This document shows positions 24,061 through 36,653 of a stretch of 64,000 nt of DNA, in pieces. The DNA comes from Xiphias gladius (taxonomy: Eukaryota > Chordata > Actinopteri > Istiophoriformes > Xiphiidae), in contig NC_053419.1 of NCBI RefSeq assembly GCF_016859285.1, positions 11,336,501 through 11,400,500 on the forward strand. The letters run 5' to 3'. Every line of letters starts with the position of its first letter. Positions within the stretch are counted from its first letter, which is position 1. The notes beneath the pieces are model-generated. The model was given only the letters and a program-made list of their open reading frames with translations. It ran no database searches and had not been told where the DNA came from. Made by a program: the position numbers and the translations under genes.

Positions 24061-25303
24061 GATGACTCTTCTTTCCTGTGTTGTGCCCATATCCAAGAAT
24101 AAAGATACTGCAAATCTGTAGAAAAGACACAATAATACAGGAAAAAAAAAAAAATGCACTTGTTACTGATTCCTCTTCTGCCACATCATGGCATTTATTG
24201 ATTTGTTGAAGTCGCAGTAACTCTCTAGTCCAACGTTTAAGTCTGTTGTTAATATGTTTATTCTGTTAGTTGTTTTTTGAGGCAGAGCAACTGAAATTCA
24301 GTGCAGGAAAACCTGTTTGCTGAAGGCAAACTGAGTGAGTCGAAGAAACAGCGCTGCTCATCCGAGCTCATCGAGCTACCAAAGTTAGATATTAGATGTT
24401 GCGTAGTGCGTTTAGACAATGCTAAGGCTATCTGGACGGTGCAGAGCTTGTGCAGCTTTTGTATATCCACCTAATCAGCTGCAGAAAAAAAAACTACAGA
24501 GCAACACTCAAAGTGGGTTGGAACCAATCAAGATACATCAATTTTATATCATAAATGCTTTAAGGGATATAGGAATAATTGCTAATTATTATGGCTCTTT
24601 CATTTTCTTCACAGCATGTGAACAGTGTGCTGAGAACAAATGAGACGGTAATTCAAAGTGATATGCAACTGTCTGGTCTCTTAAACTCATTCAAATGGGA
24701 AACCCAGAAATGATAGGATTAACCGAGGATTGCAAGATAGTTTGGGCCTTGTTACAATAATTAGGGATTTGGCTGAATCCAGGCCTAGATTATTAATACA
24801 TACCCGGTCATGCATCTATCGTAGGTGAGAGAGCCAGGTCCCTTGTGCCACCACACAGCAAACATTCACAGAGTCAGAAAGGCAGCCATCATAATAAACT
24901 CCTCCACAACTAGGACTAGGAGTCGTATTAGATAAATAACCCTTTATCCAAGCGAGTGCAGATTTTGAGAAATGGAAACATTCTCACTCAGTTTTAAACA
25001 TAGAGAAGATACTGTATACAGTGCATACAATCTACAACCACCACTAGTTTACTCTGAACAAGATCTTTAACCCCGTGGTCAATAATCTGGACTATAGAAG
25101 TAACCTGGTCTGTGAGCATGAAAAGAACATGGCGAGAGCATATAAGTGGTATCTTTAATGTGAACCTGAAAAGGGAGAAAGTCTAGATTTTTGTGTCGTG
25201 TCATCTGTATGTATTTGTGGAACCCAGGAGGCAACTACATCAGCACAAGCCAATGGGAATACTATAAACAATAAAAACACCAGCCAAACAGAATAATGAC
25301 TTC

Positions 25304-25709
25304 CTTTATTGGTGATTGGTTGTGATATAACTTCTCATATTTTGTGAGTGCTGCGACAAAATCATAATCTGCGCCTTGTGTGATGCCAATTTACGTTCCA
25401 TCACTCGTTCCATCCGTGACAGGTGAGCAGCGATGTTTCCTCATCTCATGTAGTTTTTCCTTCAGGAGCTATGTGTCTGTAAAAGAGCAAAAAGACATTA
25501 GATACATTTATCCTATGTGGGTGGAGGCAGTTTAACCAAGTTTTCTTCCTGGTGTTTATCAGGTAACAGCAGTGATATCAGTGTGCTGAATTCTCTTTCT
25601 TCGACAGGAATCAGTCAGTTGGTTTTCCGTGGGCTGGGTCATCTAGATGTGTCCTTGTTTCCATTTGCATTCTGCTTGTGTTTCTGTTCTGCATTCCTGT
25701 CTTTTTATT
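25304..25709 (-). other. ambp: ambp 3' UTR with two candidate poly(A) signals
   Basis: AATAAA at 25704-25709 (minus) overlaps the last base of the stop codon. A second AATAAA lies at 25305-25310. Which is used is unknown. Confidence 0.45.
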
Positions 25710-28700
25710 TAATTCAGCATCTCACCTTTAACCACCCCACAGTACTCCTCACACTCAGCCTTGCTGTAGAACTTGTTGCTGTTGGCCTGGCAGAAGTCCT
25801 GTTTGTAGCGCACACACAGACCGATGGTGGAGTCAAAGGCCCAGATGGGTGGCTGACCTGTGCAGTGTACGGCTACCACGGGCAGACGGCACACAGCTGG
25901 AGACACGGAGCAATCCAGTGTTGATATTTTTTATGGAAGTTTTTTTTTTTGGTCGCATATTTTTTTCCAGCCCACACATGTGCATCATGACAGTCAGCAT
26001 TACTTAATTCTGGCCCAAGGATCTGTTTGACAGTTCTGTTCTGGTAGTCCCTTTTTCAAACTGTCATTCTTGAAGATTTTTTTTTTTTCTTTTTATGCGT
26101 GCCCCCTTCAGCAAACGCATAGAAAGAAAAAAAACAGGACGAAACAAAACAAAAATGCACTGACAGAATAAACTAGCAATGGGCAAAAATATTGATGTTC
26201 TATGTATTGCATGATAATCCCATATGCAGATGTTGTGTTGTGTTTTTCACTCCTCACCCTCAGTGCGACATCTCTGCAGACACTCTCTCTCATTTTCAAA
26301 GTTGTTCTGGTTGCCCAGACATCCTCCATAGTTAAAGATTTCACACCTCATTGAGGTTGCGTTGTAGTAGTACTTTTGATCAGCCCAAAACATGGTCCTG
26401 TGTCTGGTGCTGCGTTACAGGCCTCTGGGGGGGGGGTTACAACAGTTACACAGTTACAAGATCAGAATCAAGATCTCTGATCTTCCGTTCAGCACTCGTT
26501 AATTTTCATGCATGTGTTATGCCGTACGCTCATATGTAAGCCTATCATAGTATGTCAGTAATCAACTGAGTACGCAGCTCTCGTACCGGTTCCATTGAAA
26601 AGCGGTGAGTCATCACCAGAACCCTCCTCCTCTGCAGGAGCTAGAGACGGCACCGCATTTCTCCTGACCCGCTGGATGAGAGCCACAGACAGACTCAGTC
26701 AGAGATACAAAGCCGCCTGTACTACAAATATTCCAAGTATTCTCTCTAATACTGTCCCTTATGCTGTTTAAAATGACAGCATCCTATATTCTCTAACTCC
26801 TTGTTCCAATAGCTTTTCAGAGCTATATCACATTTTACAGAGGGAGTTACTAATATACAAAACTTCATTTTTTGTACAGTTGCAGCATTACATTAATAGT
26901 TTAATTAAGCATGCCTTGCCAATATTAATTGAACAAAACTAAAATGCATTGTCCACATTAATTTGAACTAATAATCTAACTCTCTAAAAGGGACTATTTT
27001 TATAATATGTACTTTTAAATTATATGTATACTGTACATCTGTTGCGAATACATCTGTAGTTTTACTTGAGGAAAAATCATGATTTTTATTTGGGGTATTT
27101 ACCATTATACTTCTTCAAACAACTTTTATACTGTTATTTTACTGTTCCACCGAGAGCACAGCAGGACAGCAAGCTGGTCTAGTTTGCATTTTTACGGCCA
27201 TCTGAGCAGGGCATGTTAACATGAAATCAATTTTCATTTTCTCCTGCTTTACAGTCAGAAAAATATGACCAGCATTAAATGTCATTTTAGGTATCCCTAT
27301 ATAAATGAACTGCTGCTACTGCTGCTGCCAGTGTTTTTAGTAATATACTACAACTACTGTAAAGACGGGATTTATAATTATTTGACTTAAAACCACTTGT
27401 ATTTGACCTACTCAGCAAGAAGAGTAAAAAAACATCCTCAATTGGTCAATTATTGTAAGACAGACGATGCATCATATAACAATAAAAGTTTGATTAGTTA
27501 AATGTGCTTTTATTTTATTTGTACCTGAGGCTCAGGCTGAGCTGGTGGTTCTGCCACCTGCTCTACAGGAACACAGTCACCTGGGCAGACATGAAATGAA
27601 AACACATCATTTAGACGCATAGACTCTTTTAACATCTTCAGTGGTCTTAATGTCTCGTTCTTGTTTTTATGCTGCCTTGCTCCAACAAAAATGTCAGTGG
27701 AGATCTGAGTGACGTTGCCATCTCCCTCCACGCACCTCGAACGCTCTGTCAAAATATCGTCTGAATGTTTCGTATCTAGAGGCACGTTGGTGCAGGCACG
27801 TTTGTGACACTCTGTGCCTCTGTGTTGTACCTCTGTTCTGCTTGATGACAATAGTGTCGTCGCTCATCCCCTGTTGTCTGACCAGTGTTTTGAAGTCATC
27901 CAGCACAGTGGCTCTCACAGCCATAGTTCGACCTGAAGAGGACAGAGTAGCTTAGCTGAAGCAGATGTTAAAGGCATTTTTAACACGGTGTAAGGGTTTG
28001 AGGTAGAAGAGTGTTTTTAAATTCACCTAATGATGACTTTAACTTAAACTAGTCAGACATTAACTTTTGTCAAAATGACTGATTTCAATATGTAATCATA
28101 CATTTCATTAGAGACAATTTATTCAATTTGATTTAAAATATTGTGTGAGAATTTATTCATATAAACGAATATGGTCTATTTTACCATAAATTAGGGGAAA
28201 TCCTAACACTTGAATACATTAAAACTAATTGTAGGAACTAGATTGATTTTGTTTTGTGGTTTATTTAGCAGAATTTAAAATTTTAAAAGAGCAAAATACA
28301 ACACTGGTAAAAAAAAGAATGAATATGCCAGTGTCTCTACAGAGTGTCCACTTACTGTAAAGCTTAACTGATGTGGTCTTCTCCCCTGCCAGTTTCTGTT
28401 TGGTCATTATCACGATCGCATACTCATTGTAGTTTGTGTGAACCACGTAGGCCTCCACGTCTGCCCCCCAGTCTGCAGGATGGAGAGCACAGGGAGAGTC
28501 ACACTACCTGTAGAGGCGTCACTGGAAAGAGCGCTGCATGGAAGAGAGAGATACGTACTTGCGTTGTGGTAGAAGAACCGTCCTGGTGTGGTGGTTAGCT
28601 CGTAATCCCCAGAGATCTCCTTACATGTTCCATGTCTGCGCACACGCACGCAAACGCACACGCGCGCATACACACACACACGCACACGCACACACACACA

Positions 28701-30151
28701 CGTTCGTGTGACAGGTCGCATGTTCACAGTTGTAGGTTCCTTTTACATCATGTATAATGCAGAAAGCATTCGACTGAATCTGACTAATCTGTGCTAAATG
28801 TATCAGATGTATCAGATTTTCTACACTTTATTTTGGATGTTGCACTGCAGTGCTGTTGATGTCATCTTCACAAAGCATTGATAGGATGGGCCTGTGTCTG
28901 TGCATAATCATTTACATAATATGCAGTTACATTTGCTATTTACATAGTTTTTCCCCACGATTTCTGCCAATTTTGCATTTCCCTAAAATATCTTTTAATT
29001 TTTAAGTGCTGCTATTTGCCTATTTTTTATTTAGCAATAATTGCATGCATGTATTGTTTTCTTTTTTACAAATATTTCTTTTTCTTATTTTAATCTGTTA
29101 GCTGAGCAACTATACCTTTCGAAAAGATATATATTTTTCCCCTTGTGTGTTTCTGTGGGTTTGTGTGATACATACACTTCTTACTCACCTGAGTACGGAT
29201 TTTGTCATCTTGAGTTTTCCTTCAGTGGTGCCTCTCTGCAGTACCAGTTTACCAATGGCTGCATCTCCCCTGTGACTTTGGATGTGGGGACATGTACTTG
29301 CCATGGCAACATCATGCCACGTTCCTAGAAACTGTTGGGAAGAGATGTCATAATATACTGTCCAGTTTACTAAAATAACACACTTAAAGCCTATAACTGA
29401 AATAGGCACAGTACTGTTGGTTCAGTATAGCAGACCAAAAACATAAAAAATGTGGTTTAGGCCACTTAAAAAAAAAAAAAAACACGCATTTGCAAAGTGC
29501 TAAAAAAAAATGAAGATGTTAATAAAGCATTTATTTTGCACTGCTGAGACCAGTAATGCATAGGGCTCAGTGCAGCCTTCCCAATGAAAACCGTGTTGAA
29601 TTTTTTGAACTTAATCATTGCTTAATCTCACTTCGCACACACAATTTAACACTTGTTCATTTTCCACTGTGTAACAGAAACTGACGTCTTTGTTCCAAAC
29701 TGCTTTATCGTTCCCAACATTTTTTAGGCATAAACATCCCCGCAGGTTTTATCTTCTACAAGATATGTATTTTGAGGTCATTAATATATGAAGGCTTCCA
29801 CTGCCTGCAGAACTGAGCATTTTATCTCCGACATGTCGAGTAAATGGTATTCAACAAATAACAGAAAGAAAAGGACAGAAAAGAGAACACATAGGAAGAA
29901 CAGAATTGCATTTCTGAGCCTCTGCTTTTAATCTTAACACACTGAATGTATTCATTCAAAACGACAGAAAACTGTACATGAAGGAGGTAAAAAAAAAATA
30001 AAATGCAAGAATGCAGAAGTCAGCGACTCACCCGGGCCAGGTCAAAGTTCTCCTGCGTGGTGTAGAGAGGTTCTGGGAGGAGAGGGAGCCCTTTGATGGT
30101 CCAGGTCCATCCCAGAACCAGAAGGGGAACCAGGATCACTGCTGTCTGCAT
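25709..30151 (-). CDS. ambp: Alpha-1-microglobulin/bikunin precursor, frameshifted in Kunitz-1
   Basis: Coding exons (minus): 30032-30151, 29189-29331, 28559-28635, 28356-28472, 27831-27932, 27525-27580, 26587-26671, 26258-26424, 25709-25896; all introns are GT-AG. With one base restored the precursor would be 351 residues (human AMBP 352). Seen: hydrophobic secretion leader ([15 protein letters not shown]), lipocalin GxW motif (FLGTW) with conserved reactive Cys (STCPH), [16 protein letters not shown]-terminal CVP, furin-like RVRR (206-209), then EEEGSG with the candidate chondroitin-sulphate Ser223, Kunitz-1 and Kunitz-2. The family is secreted by liver: alpha-1-microglobulin scavenges heme and radicals; bikunin is the protease-inhibitor chain of inter-alpha-inhibitor. 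Odd: the Kunitz-1 exon is 167 nt where phase needs 168; the break is at a T run (26374-26377). As written, the frame stops about residue 258. Kunitz-2 has Thr at P1 and lacks the usual YGGC. Confidence 0.93.
26258..26424 (-). pseudogene. ambp: Kunitz-1 exon of ambp, 1-nt frameshift
   Basis: From the acceptor (CCCCCCAG|AGGCC) the in-frame reading is [17 protein letters not shown], clearly the start of a Kunitz domain. It then runs into threonines and a stop. The +1 frame immediately resumes the domain ([36 protein letters not shown]). Flanking exon phases fit only if one base is added. Both splice sites and all six cysteines are intact across the two frames, so the lesion is either very young or a sequencing error. 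Confidence 0.85.
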
Positions 30152-30579
30152 CCTATAAGCCTGTCTGCCCACTTGTCTCTGAGAGGACTGAAGTCTGACA
30201 CACCGAATCCCAGGAAAGGGCTAACCCCCTTTCAACTCTTCCGAGGGGGACAGGGCACTGACCTGTTAAATGTGTGCTGTGGCCCCTGCACGTACACTCC
30301 CACAGCCAAGTAAAAAAACAAACAAATAAAAGAGCAAAGTACTGCTTGTCTGTCTCTGTCTCTTTGGGCTCTGACTTGCCTGGACAGCCTGGCCAATTAA
30401 ACATTGGACTTCACAGGTTTGGCAACATCAATAAATCCATACATGTCTTTATCTGAGAGACAAATGAGTAACAACTCATTTCATCCTGTATTATGCATGC
30501 GCCATATACATGGGAAGTTTGCATTGCAAGTGTCTTCTGCTGGATAGGACTTCCTTTTTTTTTTTTTTTTTAAAGTTAT

Positions 30580-30880
30580 CTTGTCAAATTCTACAGGTAG
30601 GCCATCTAGAGCAGGGCCCATATCCCGGCACAACGCCCGGTCTACGTTTTTGAACTACGACTCCCGTAATGCCTCGGGGCATGTGAACAAACGGTGTAAA
30701 GATGCCACGGAGCCAACGACTTAGCCGGTAGCCAAACACTGGCTCTACGGGTCTTAAAGCACCTTCAGTTTCCTCCATGAGCTGTGTGTCGCAGCCGCCG
30801 CAGCCGACTGTGACTTGTCCTCAGCTGTGCTTACTGCACCTACCTCCCACCATGTCAACCAGTTCAACAGAAAACCAGTA
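30580..30880 (+). promoter_or_regulatory. CpG-rich promoter-like island with ZNF143-like motif and first-exon-like ORF
   Basis: An isolated GC/CpG-rich stretch lies about 0.45 kb upstream of the ambp start codon, facing away from ambp. AACTACGACTCCCGTAATGC at 30652-30671 resembles the ZNF143/SBS promoter motif (ACTACAATTCCCAGAATGC type). Downstream on the + strand, ATG at 30777 opens a frame (MSCVSQPPQPTVTCP..) with a second, better-context ATG (CCCACCATGTC, 30852). It ends at a splice-donor-like CCA|GTAAGC (30877/30878). I found no continuing exon, so it could be a non-coding RNA start, an orphan first exon or a relic. Confidence 0.35.
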
Positions 30881-31810
30881 AGCATTTTAAATGACATTGT
30901 ATATTTATCACGAATATCCCTGTGTTTTCTTCTGCAACCTCACCTATTGCTTTTCATCCAAAGAGCATATTATCCAGAATAAGCCAGTTGAGCCAGTGGA
31001 TCTAAATAATAAATACTGCCCACAACTATTTATTTTTTAGTATTCTACTTTATTATCTGTATTTAGAAAGTAATCAGTAACATACAACATAACATTATGT
31101 CAGCATAAAAAGCAGAAAATGTTAGGCCGGCATTCAGCAGATAGATCGGAGACTTTGAGTGAGGATGAAATAGAAATTCCTACAGGTCACTGAGAAGCAA
31201 TAAATCAATAATTATGAAAAGATACTTTAATGGTGTGACAGGACCTCAGGACTTTATATTTTCCATTTCTTTCTAACTTTGTTTGTCTTTAACGTATGTC
31301 AAATGTTTGAAAATGATCTGAGGTTCAGTCAAACGTATCCCAATAGTATTTTCATACTTTGCATCATAAGGTATACAGTATGGGCTTCAGTATATACTCG
31401 GCCTACATTACAGATTCATTTGGACTTACCAAGTATTTCATATATATGAAAATGCAATACCACGATTAAATATTGCTACATTAACATGTTCATGTACCGA
31501 CAGGAAATCAGTACTAACAAAACAGCTGTTTTATCCATTGAAGATTATATTTTTCACAATCAGTTTATGCATGTGACAACATGAATGTCTCATGAGTGTT
31601 TGTGTGATGATCCTCCTCTTCAGTTTGTCCATGTGATGATCTCTCGACTTGTAACAGAGAAAAAAACATTGATTAATATGCTAAAAATGGACAGAAATAC
31701 TATGTGTATTTTTTTTATTATTCATCTAGGATTTGTATGCACACAAAGAGGATCTGAATTAAACAGCGTGGTGAAAATGCCAGTCATAGTTTATGAAATG
31801 CCAATGGTGG

Positions 31811-31975
31811 GTTGCCCTGAGGGCCTAAGAGGTGCCGACCATGAACGGCAACGACAGTGATTTGCACCTGGCCGAGGACCTTTGTTGCAGGTCATTCTCA
31901 CCTCTCTCTCCTGATTTCCTGTCATTTCTCGCTCTAATAAAAGCATTAAAATGCCAAAATAAATGAATAAAATGG
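31811..31975 (+). mobile_element. 3' part of a fish SINE-like element
   Basis: GGCCGAGGACCTTTGTTGCA, GGTCATTCTCACCTCTCTCT, CCTGATTTCCTGTCATTTCT, AATAAAAGCATTAAAATGCC followed by an A-rich end closely resembles the 3' region of an abundant teleost SINE ('ACCTTTGCTGCATGTCATCCCCCTCTCT...CAATAAAGGCAAAAATGCCC'). It lies downstream of the ambp-like gene, in the opposite orientation. The tRNA-like head is not clear. Confidence 0.6.
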
Positions 31976-32157
31976 CAGTGACATTGGATACATGGGTACA
32001 AAAAATACCCTATAGTATTTTACAGTACAGTATGAATTTACAGTTGTACACCACTGCTCCCATGGGCTACCATGTGTGATCTGTGGGAGCCTGAGGCGAT
32101 GTATTATGAGTGGAGATTATTCTTTAAACCAAAGAAAGCTTGTATAAACACTAGAGT

Positions 32158-34115
32158 TTATGTAATTTCTTCAGATAATGAGTCATTTGTCCGCTTACAT
32201 GGTCCAATATTACCAGAGTCCACGTGTGGCACCACATTTCTCCTCGACCTCTCGGGAACAGAAATCTGAATGATAGTTATGCAAGACGCCCACAGCTGGT
32301 GAAGGATCCTTCTTATTACAGACACAGATATGTGGTTGCAGTATGCAATTGTCATTTCAGTTACGTACCTGAGTCTGAGTACTGGGCTCTGTCGCTTGAT
32401 CACCTGGAACACACTCACCTGGGAAGATGGTAAGGGGGTTTCTGTTTAGAAAATCTAGTCCCTGTTTCAAACATAATAGTATTTTCACTCTTACTGTGAA
32501 TGCAGCCTCACTTGCCACCACAATGGAATGTGGCTGTTGCCTTTGCATTAAGTTTCACCTTTGCTTTTCCTGCTATGACGAGTCAAAATCTCTTCTGTGA
32601 GAAAAACGCGTGGGCACGCAACAAACGCACCTTTGTTCTGATTCATGATGATAGCGCCATCACTCGTTCCATGTTGCCTCACCAATGTTTTGAAGTTGTC
32701 CAGCACATCGGGACTCACGTCCACGGATCGACCTGAACAAGGCAGAATTTCTGTCACACACACTGTCGAACATATCAGATGAAAAACAACACATTCATAG
32801 AAAAGAGGTAAAACAAATTGTCATTTTGATAGATTCAGGGAACGGTCACTCACTATAAAGCTTGACTATGGTGGTTTTATTTCCTGATGGTTTTTCTGTG
32901 CTCAGCAGGAGCATCATTGCATACTCCTCATAGTTGGTATGAACGACGTAGGAATCAACATCTGCTCCAAACCCTGCAGGAAGGAACGTGTTCGCAATAT
33001 GTTGCATGACAGATCTGTGAGCACCAGTTGGTGGCAGATGTACCAAGCCTGCTGCATTTTAGTTTGACATTAGTAAAACCTTGTTAATGTGGTGTGAAAT
33101 GTATGGACAGAATTTACAATTTGATAAAAAAAAGGATGTGGATATGAAAGAAGCTGAGACACATACTGGCAACATGGTAGAAGAATTGTCCTGGCGTGTT
33201 GGTCAAATTATAATTTGTTGACGTCCGCTTACATGAGCCATTCCTACATTCACACACACAAGCACACATAGGTTACACTGAGTTTAACCTACTGTGTGTG
33301 TGTGCTGGCATGGATGCGAGTCTGACCTGAAAGTACTGGCTGTCAGTGTGAAGTTGCTCTGAGAAGCGACATGTTGCAGCTCCAGTGCAACAATGACGGG
33401 GTTTCCCCTCTTGCGCTGCATGTAGTGAGGACAGGTGGAAACCACTGCCACCTCATACCACTGCCCCATGAACTGCAAGGAATGCGAAAATATTCACTGT
33501 ACATTAGAAGTGAATATCCAAAGCATTAGCACGTGGAAGGGCATTCAGCCATAACAGCAATCTGTGAAGGACAGTGCTGTTGTTTATAGGTTATACTTGT
33601 GCTTTTATACTCATCTGGTACAAAATCTGATACGTTCACAAAACTTTTACATTTATGAGTGATAATTTCCATTTCCAGTTGAACTGAGTTTGAAGGACAC
33701 AAAAGGGTCGGGGGACTTTGCTAACATCATGTGATGGCAAGGAATTCCCCAAAAGGAAAAATGATTAGATACCATCATTTTGACTAGTTTAATAACCATA
33801 TTTTGACAGATTAAAAAAAAAACAGACAAAGAAAGAAAAGTGGCAGGTAGCAAGTTAGGAAAGAATTACAAAAATGACAATTTAGTAAAATAAGTCAGCA
33901 CATGACTAAAAGATGGAAGAAGGAAAATTTGAAGAAGAGAGTTTTTTGTCACACAAAGAAAACGAAATAATAAAAGTTTCATGTGAGCCACTCACCCGGC
34001 CCAGGTCAAAATTCTCCTGTGTGAGGCTAAGAGTTTCTGGGAGCGCTTGGACCCCCTGGAGGGTCCAGGCTGACCCTAGGAACAGCAGAGAAACCAGGCT
34101 CACTACTCTCTGCAT
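32158..34115 (-). CDS. Alpha-1-microglobulin-only paralogue (ambp-like without Kunitz domains)
   Basis: Coding exons (minus): 33996-34115, 33327-33472, 33167-33243, 32854-32973, 32631-32732, 32369-32418, 32158-32265; all GT-AG and in phase, 240 residues. The first six mirror ambp exons 1-6 (120/143/77/117/102/56 there; 120/146/77/120/102/50 here). Seen: signal peptide (cleavage probably after GVQA), lipocalin motif FMGQW, reactive Cys in STCPH, sequon NFT, HTNYEEYA, GECVPGDQ. The terminal exon reads ISVPERSRRNVVP, matching the ambp linker and its furin-like RxRR site, then ends after 26 more residues (..SEEIT). There is no GAG-attachment EEEGSG and no Kunitz domain. Expected to be a secreted alpha-1-microglobulin-type lipocalin. 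Its 5' leader next to ATG is nearly identical to that of ambp, supporting tandem duplication. A candidate poly(A) signal is AATAAA at 31714-31719. Confidence 0.88.
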
Positions 34116-34806
34116 CCTGTGAGCCTGTCTGTCCTCCTGAGGCTCTGTCCCTTACCAACCAGTCCCTCCTTCACTGCTGCTACACTGGGTCAAACCGACA
34201 TAGTGTGAATGTCAATTTGGTAAATTCTCTCCCAATGCACTACAAGAAAAAAAAAAAAAAAAAAAAAATCACAAAACTAAATACAAAGCTCTGATCATAT
34301 AATTATCTGCCTTTGTGTGTGTTGCTGTGTGCACAAAAACGTATCCATGTCATTATGTTTGTTCATCCAACTAATCAGCAATGAATCACTGGACTTCAGA
34401 ATTTGTAAACAAACAGCCAGTCAATACATGGACGAAATGAACAGCTGATAATGAGTAGGGAAAAGGTTGCACTGCTGTCCTCCACCGTGATGATATTTCC
34501 ACAGTAAAGCGTCTGAAGTAAAAAATTTCTGTTGGAAAAGTTTCTTCTCTGACAGGGTGGGGAGTGATTAAAAAAAGATTTTCAGTTGGATTAATGTGTG
34601 GTCTTATAGCCTGTACAATATCTGGTCACACAGCCAGGTACAGCATTAGCTACTACTGTGTAGTGTGACATAAAGCTATGACATCTTGTTCACAGCATAA
34701 AAATTATATTTGTGTAGTCAAATCTGCCCCCTGGTGTTCATATCAGAGTAAGGGTCTTATTTACACAAGACACAACTCAGCACTTCCTTATACTTATTTT
34801 TATATA

Positions 34807-34810
<4 letters not shown>
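34116..34810. other. 5' flank of the ambp-like gene
   Basis: Contains a proximal leader shared with ambp (GACAGACAGGCTCACAGG directly before ATG), an A-run at about 34242-34268 and a CTCF-like site at 34724-34737. No coding exon. Confidence 0.5.
34724..34737 (-). promoter_or_regulatory. CTCF-like motif upstream of the ambp-like gene
   Basis: The minus strand reads ACACCAGGGGGCAG, one mismatch (first base) from CCANNAGRGGGCRS. Confidence 0.35.
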
Positions 34811-34870
<60 letters not shown>

Positions 34871-34957
34871 CATACATATATAATATATAATATATAATAT
34901 ATATATATATGTGTGTATATGTTAATATACACACACACAAACACACACAAACAGACA

Positions 34958-35004
<47 letters not shown>
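34810..35004. repeat. (CT)n-(AT)n-(CA)n compound microsatellite
   Basis: (CT)n at 34810-34847, alternating AT-rich 34847-34920, then (CA)n with AA/GA interruptions at 34929-35004. The purine/pyrimidine and AT blocks are likely to be unstable. Confidence 0.95.
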
Positions 35005-36274
<1,270 letters not shown>

Positions 36275-36653
36275 CCTGGAGGTTATTTTGTTTATTTAAC
36301 AAGGTCAACACAGCAGAACAATAGAAATTAATTAAAACATTACATAAAAGAGGAGGATTTATAAATTTCATCAGCAGTATTTGCTCTCTATCATGTTTGT
36401 AGCCAGAATGATGATATTTGCTTTGCTGAGAGAAAGTTCTTTGCAGTACTTCATGGTAAATGCAGAGGACAAAGTGGACTGGAAAAACAGAGCTGGAGCG
36501 GCACATCAGATTACACCGCAACCCAGAGCTCAGCTACATCTGGGAACCTGGAGGGAGTAACAGAGACTAATTTACACTGAAGACTTGTCACACATCGCTG
36601 AATCTGCAGTTGACTACCGTTGTTTTCACATGTTCCAAAACAAATAGACGCAC

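Noticed and set aside
26380-26424. An alternative splice acceptor that would restore the ambp Kunitz-1 frame
   Set aside because: The only AG giving the second frame (CAGAG|GCCTG) reaches TAA within two codons, and the others give the first frame, so splicing does not rescue the frameshift.
30584-30778. Minus-strand 64-codon frame (MEETEGALRPVEP..) across the CpG island
   Set aside because: No splice sites or known domain; the ZNF143-like motif inside explains the sequence better as promoter DNA. Conservation in other fish would reopen it.
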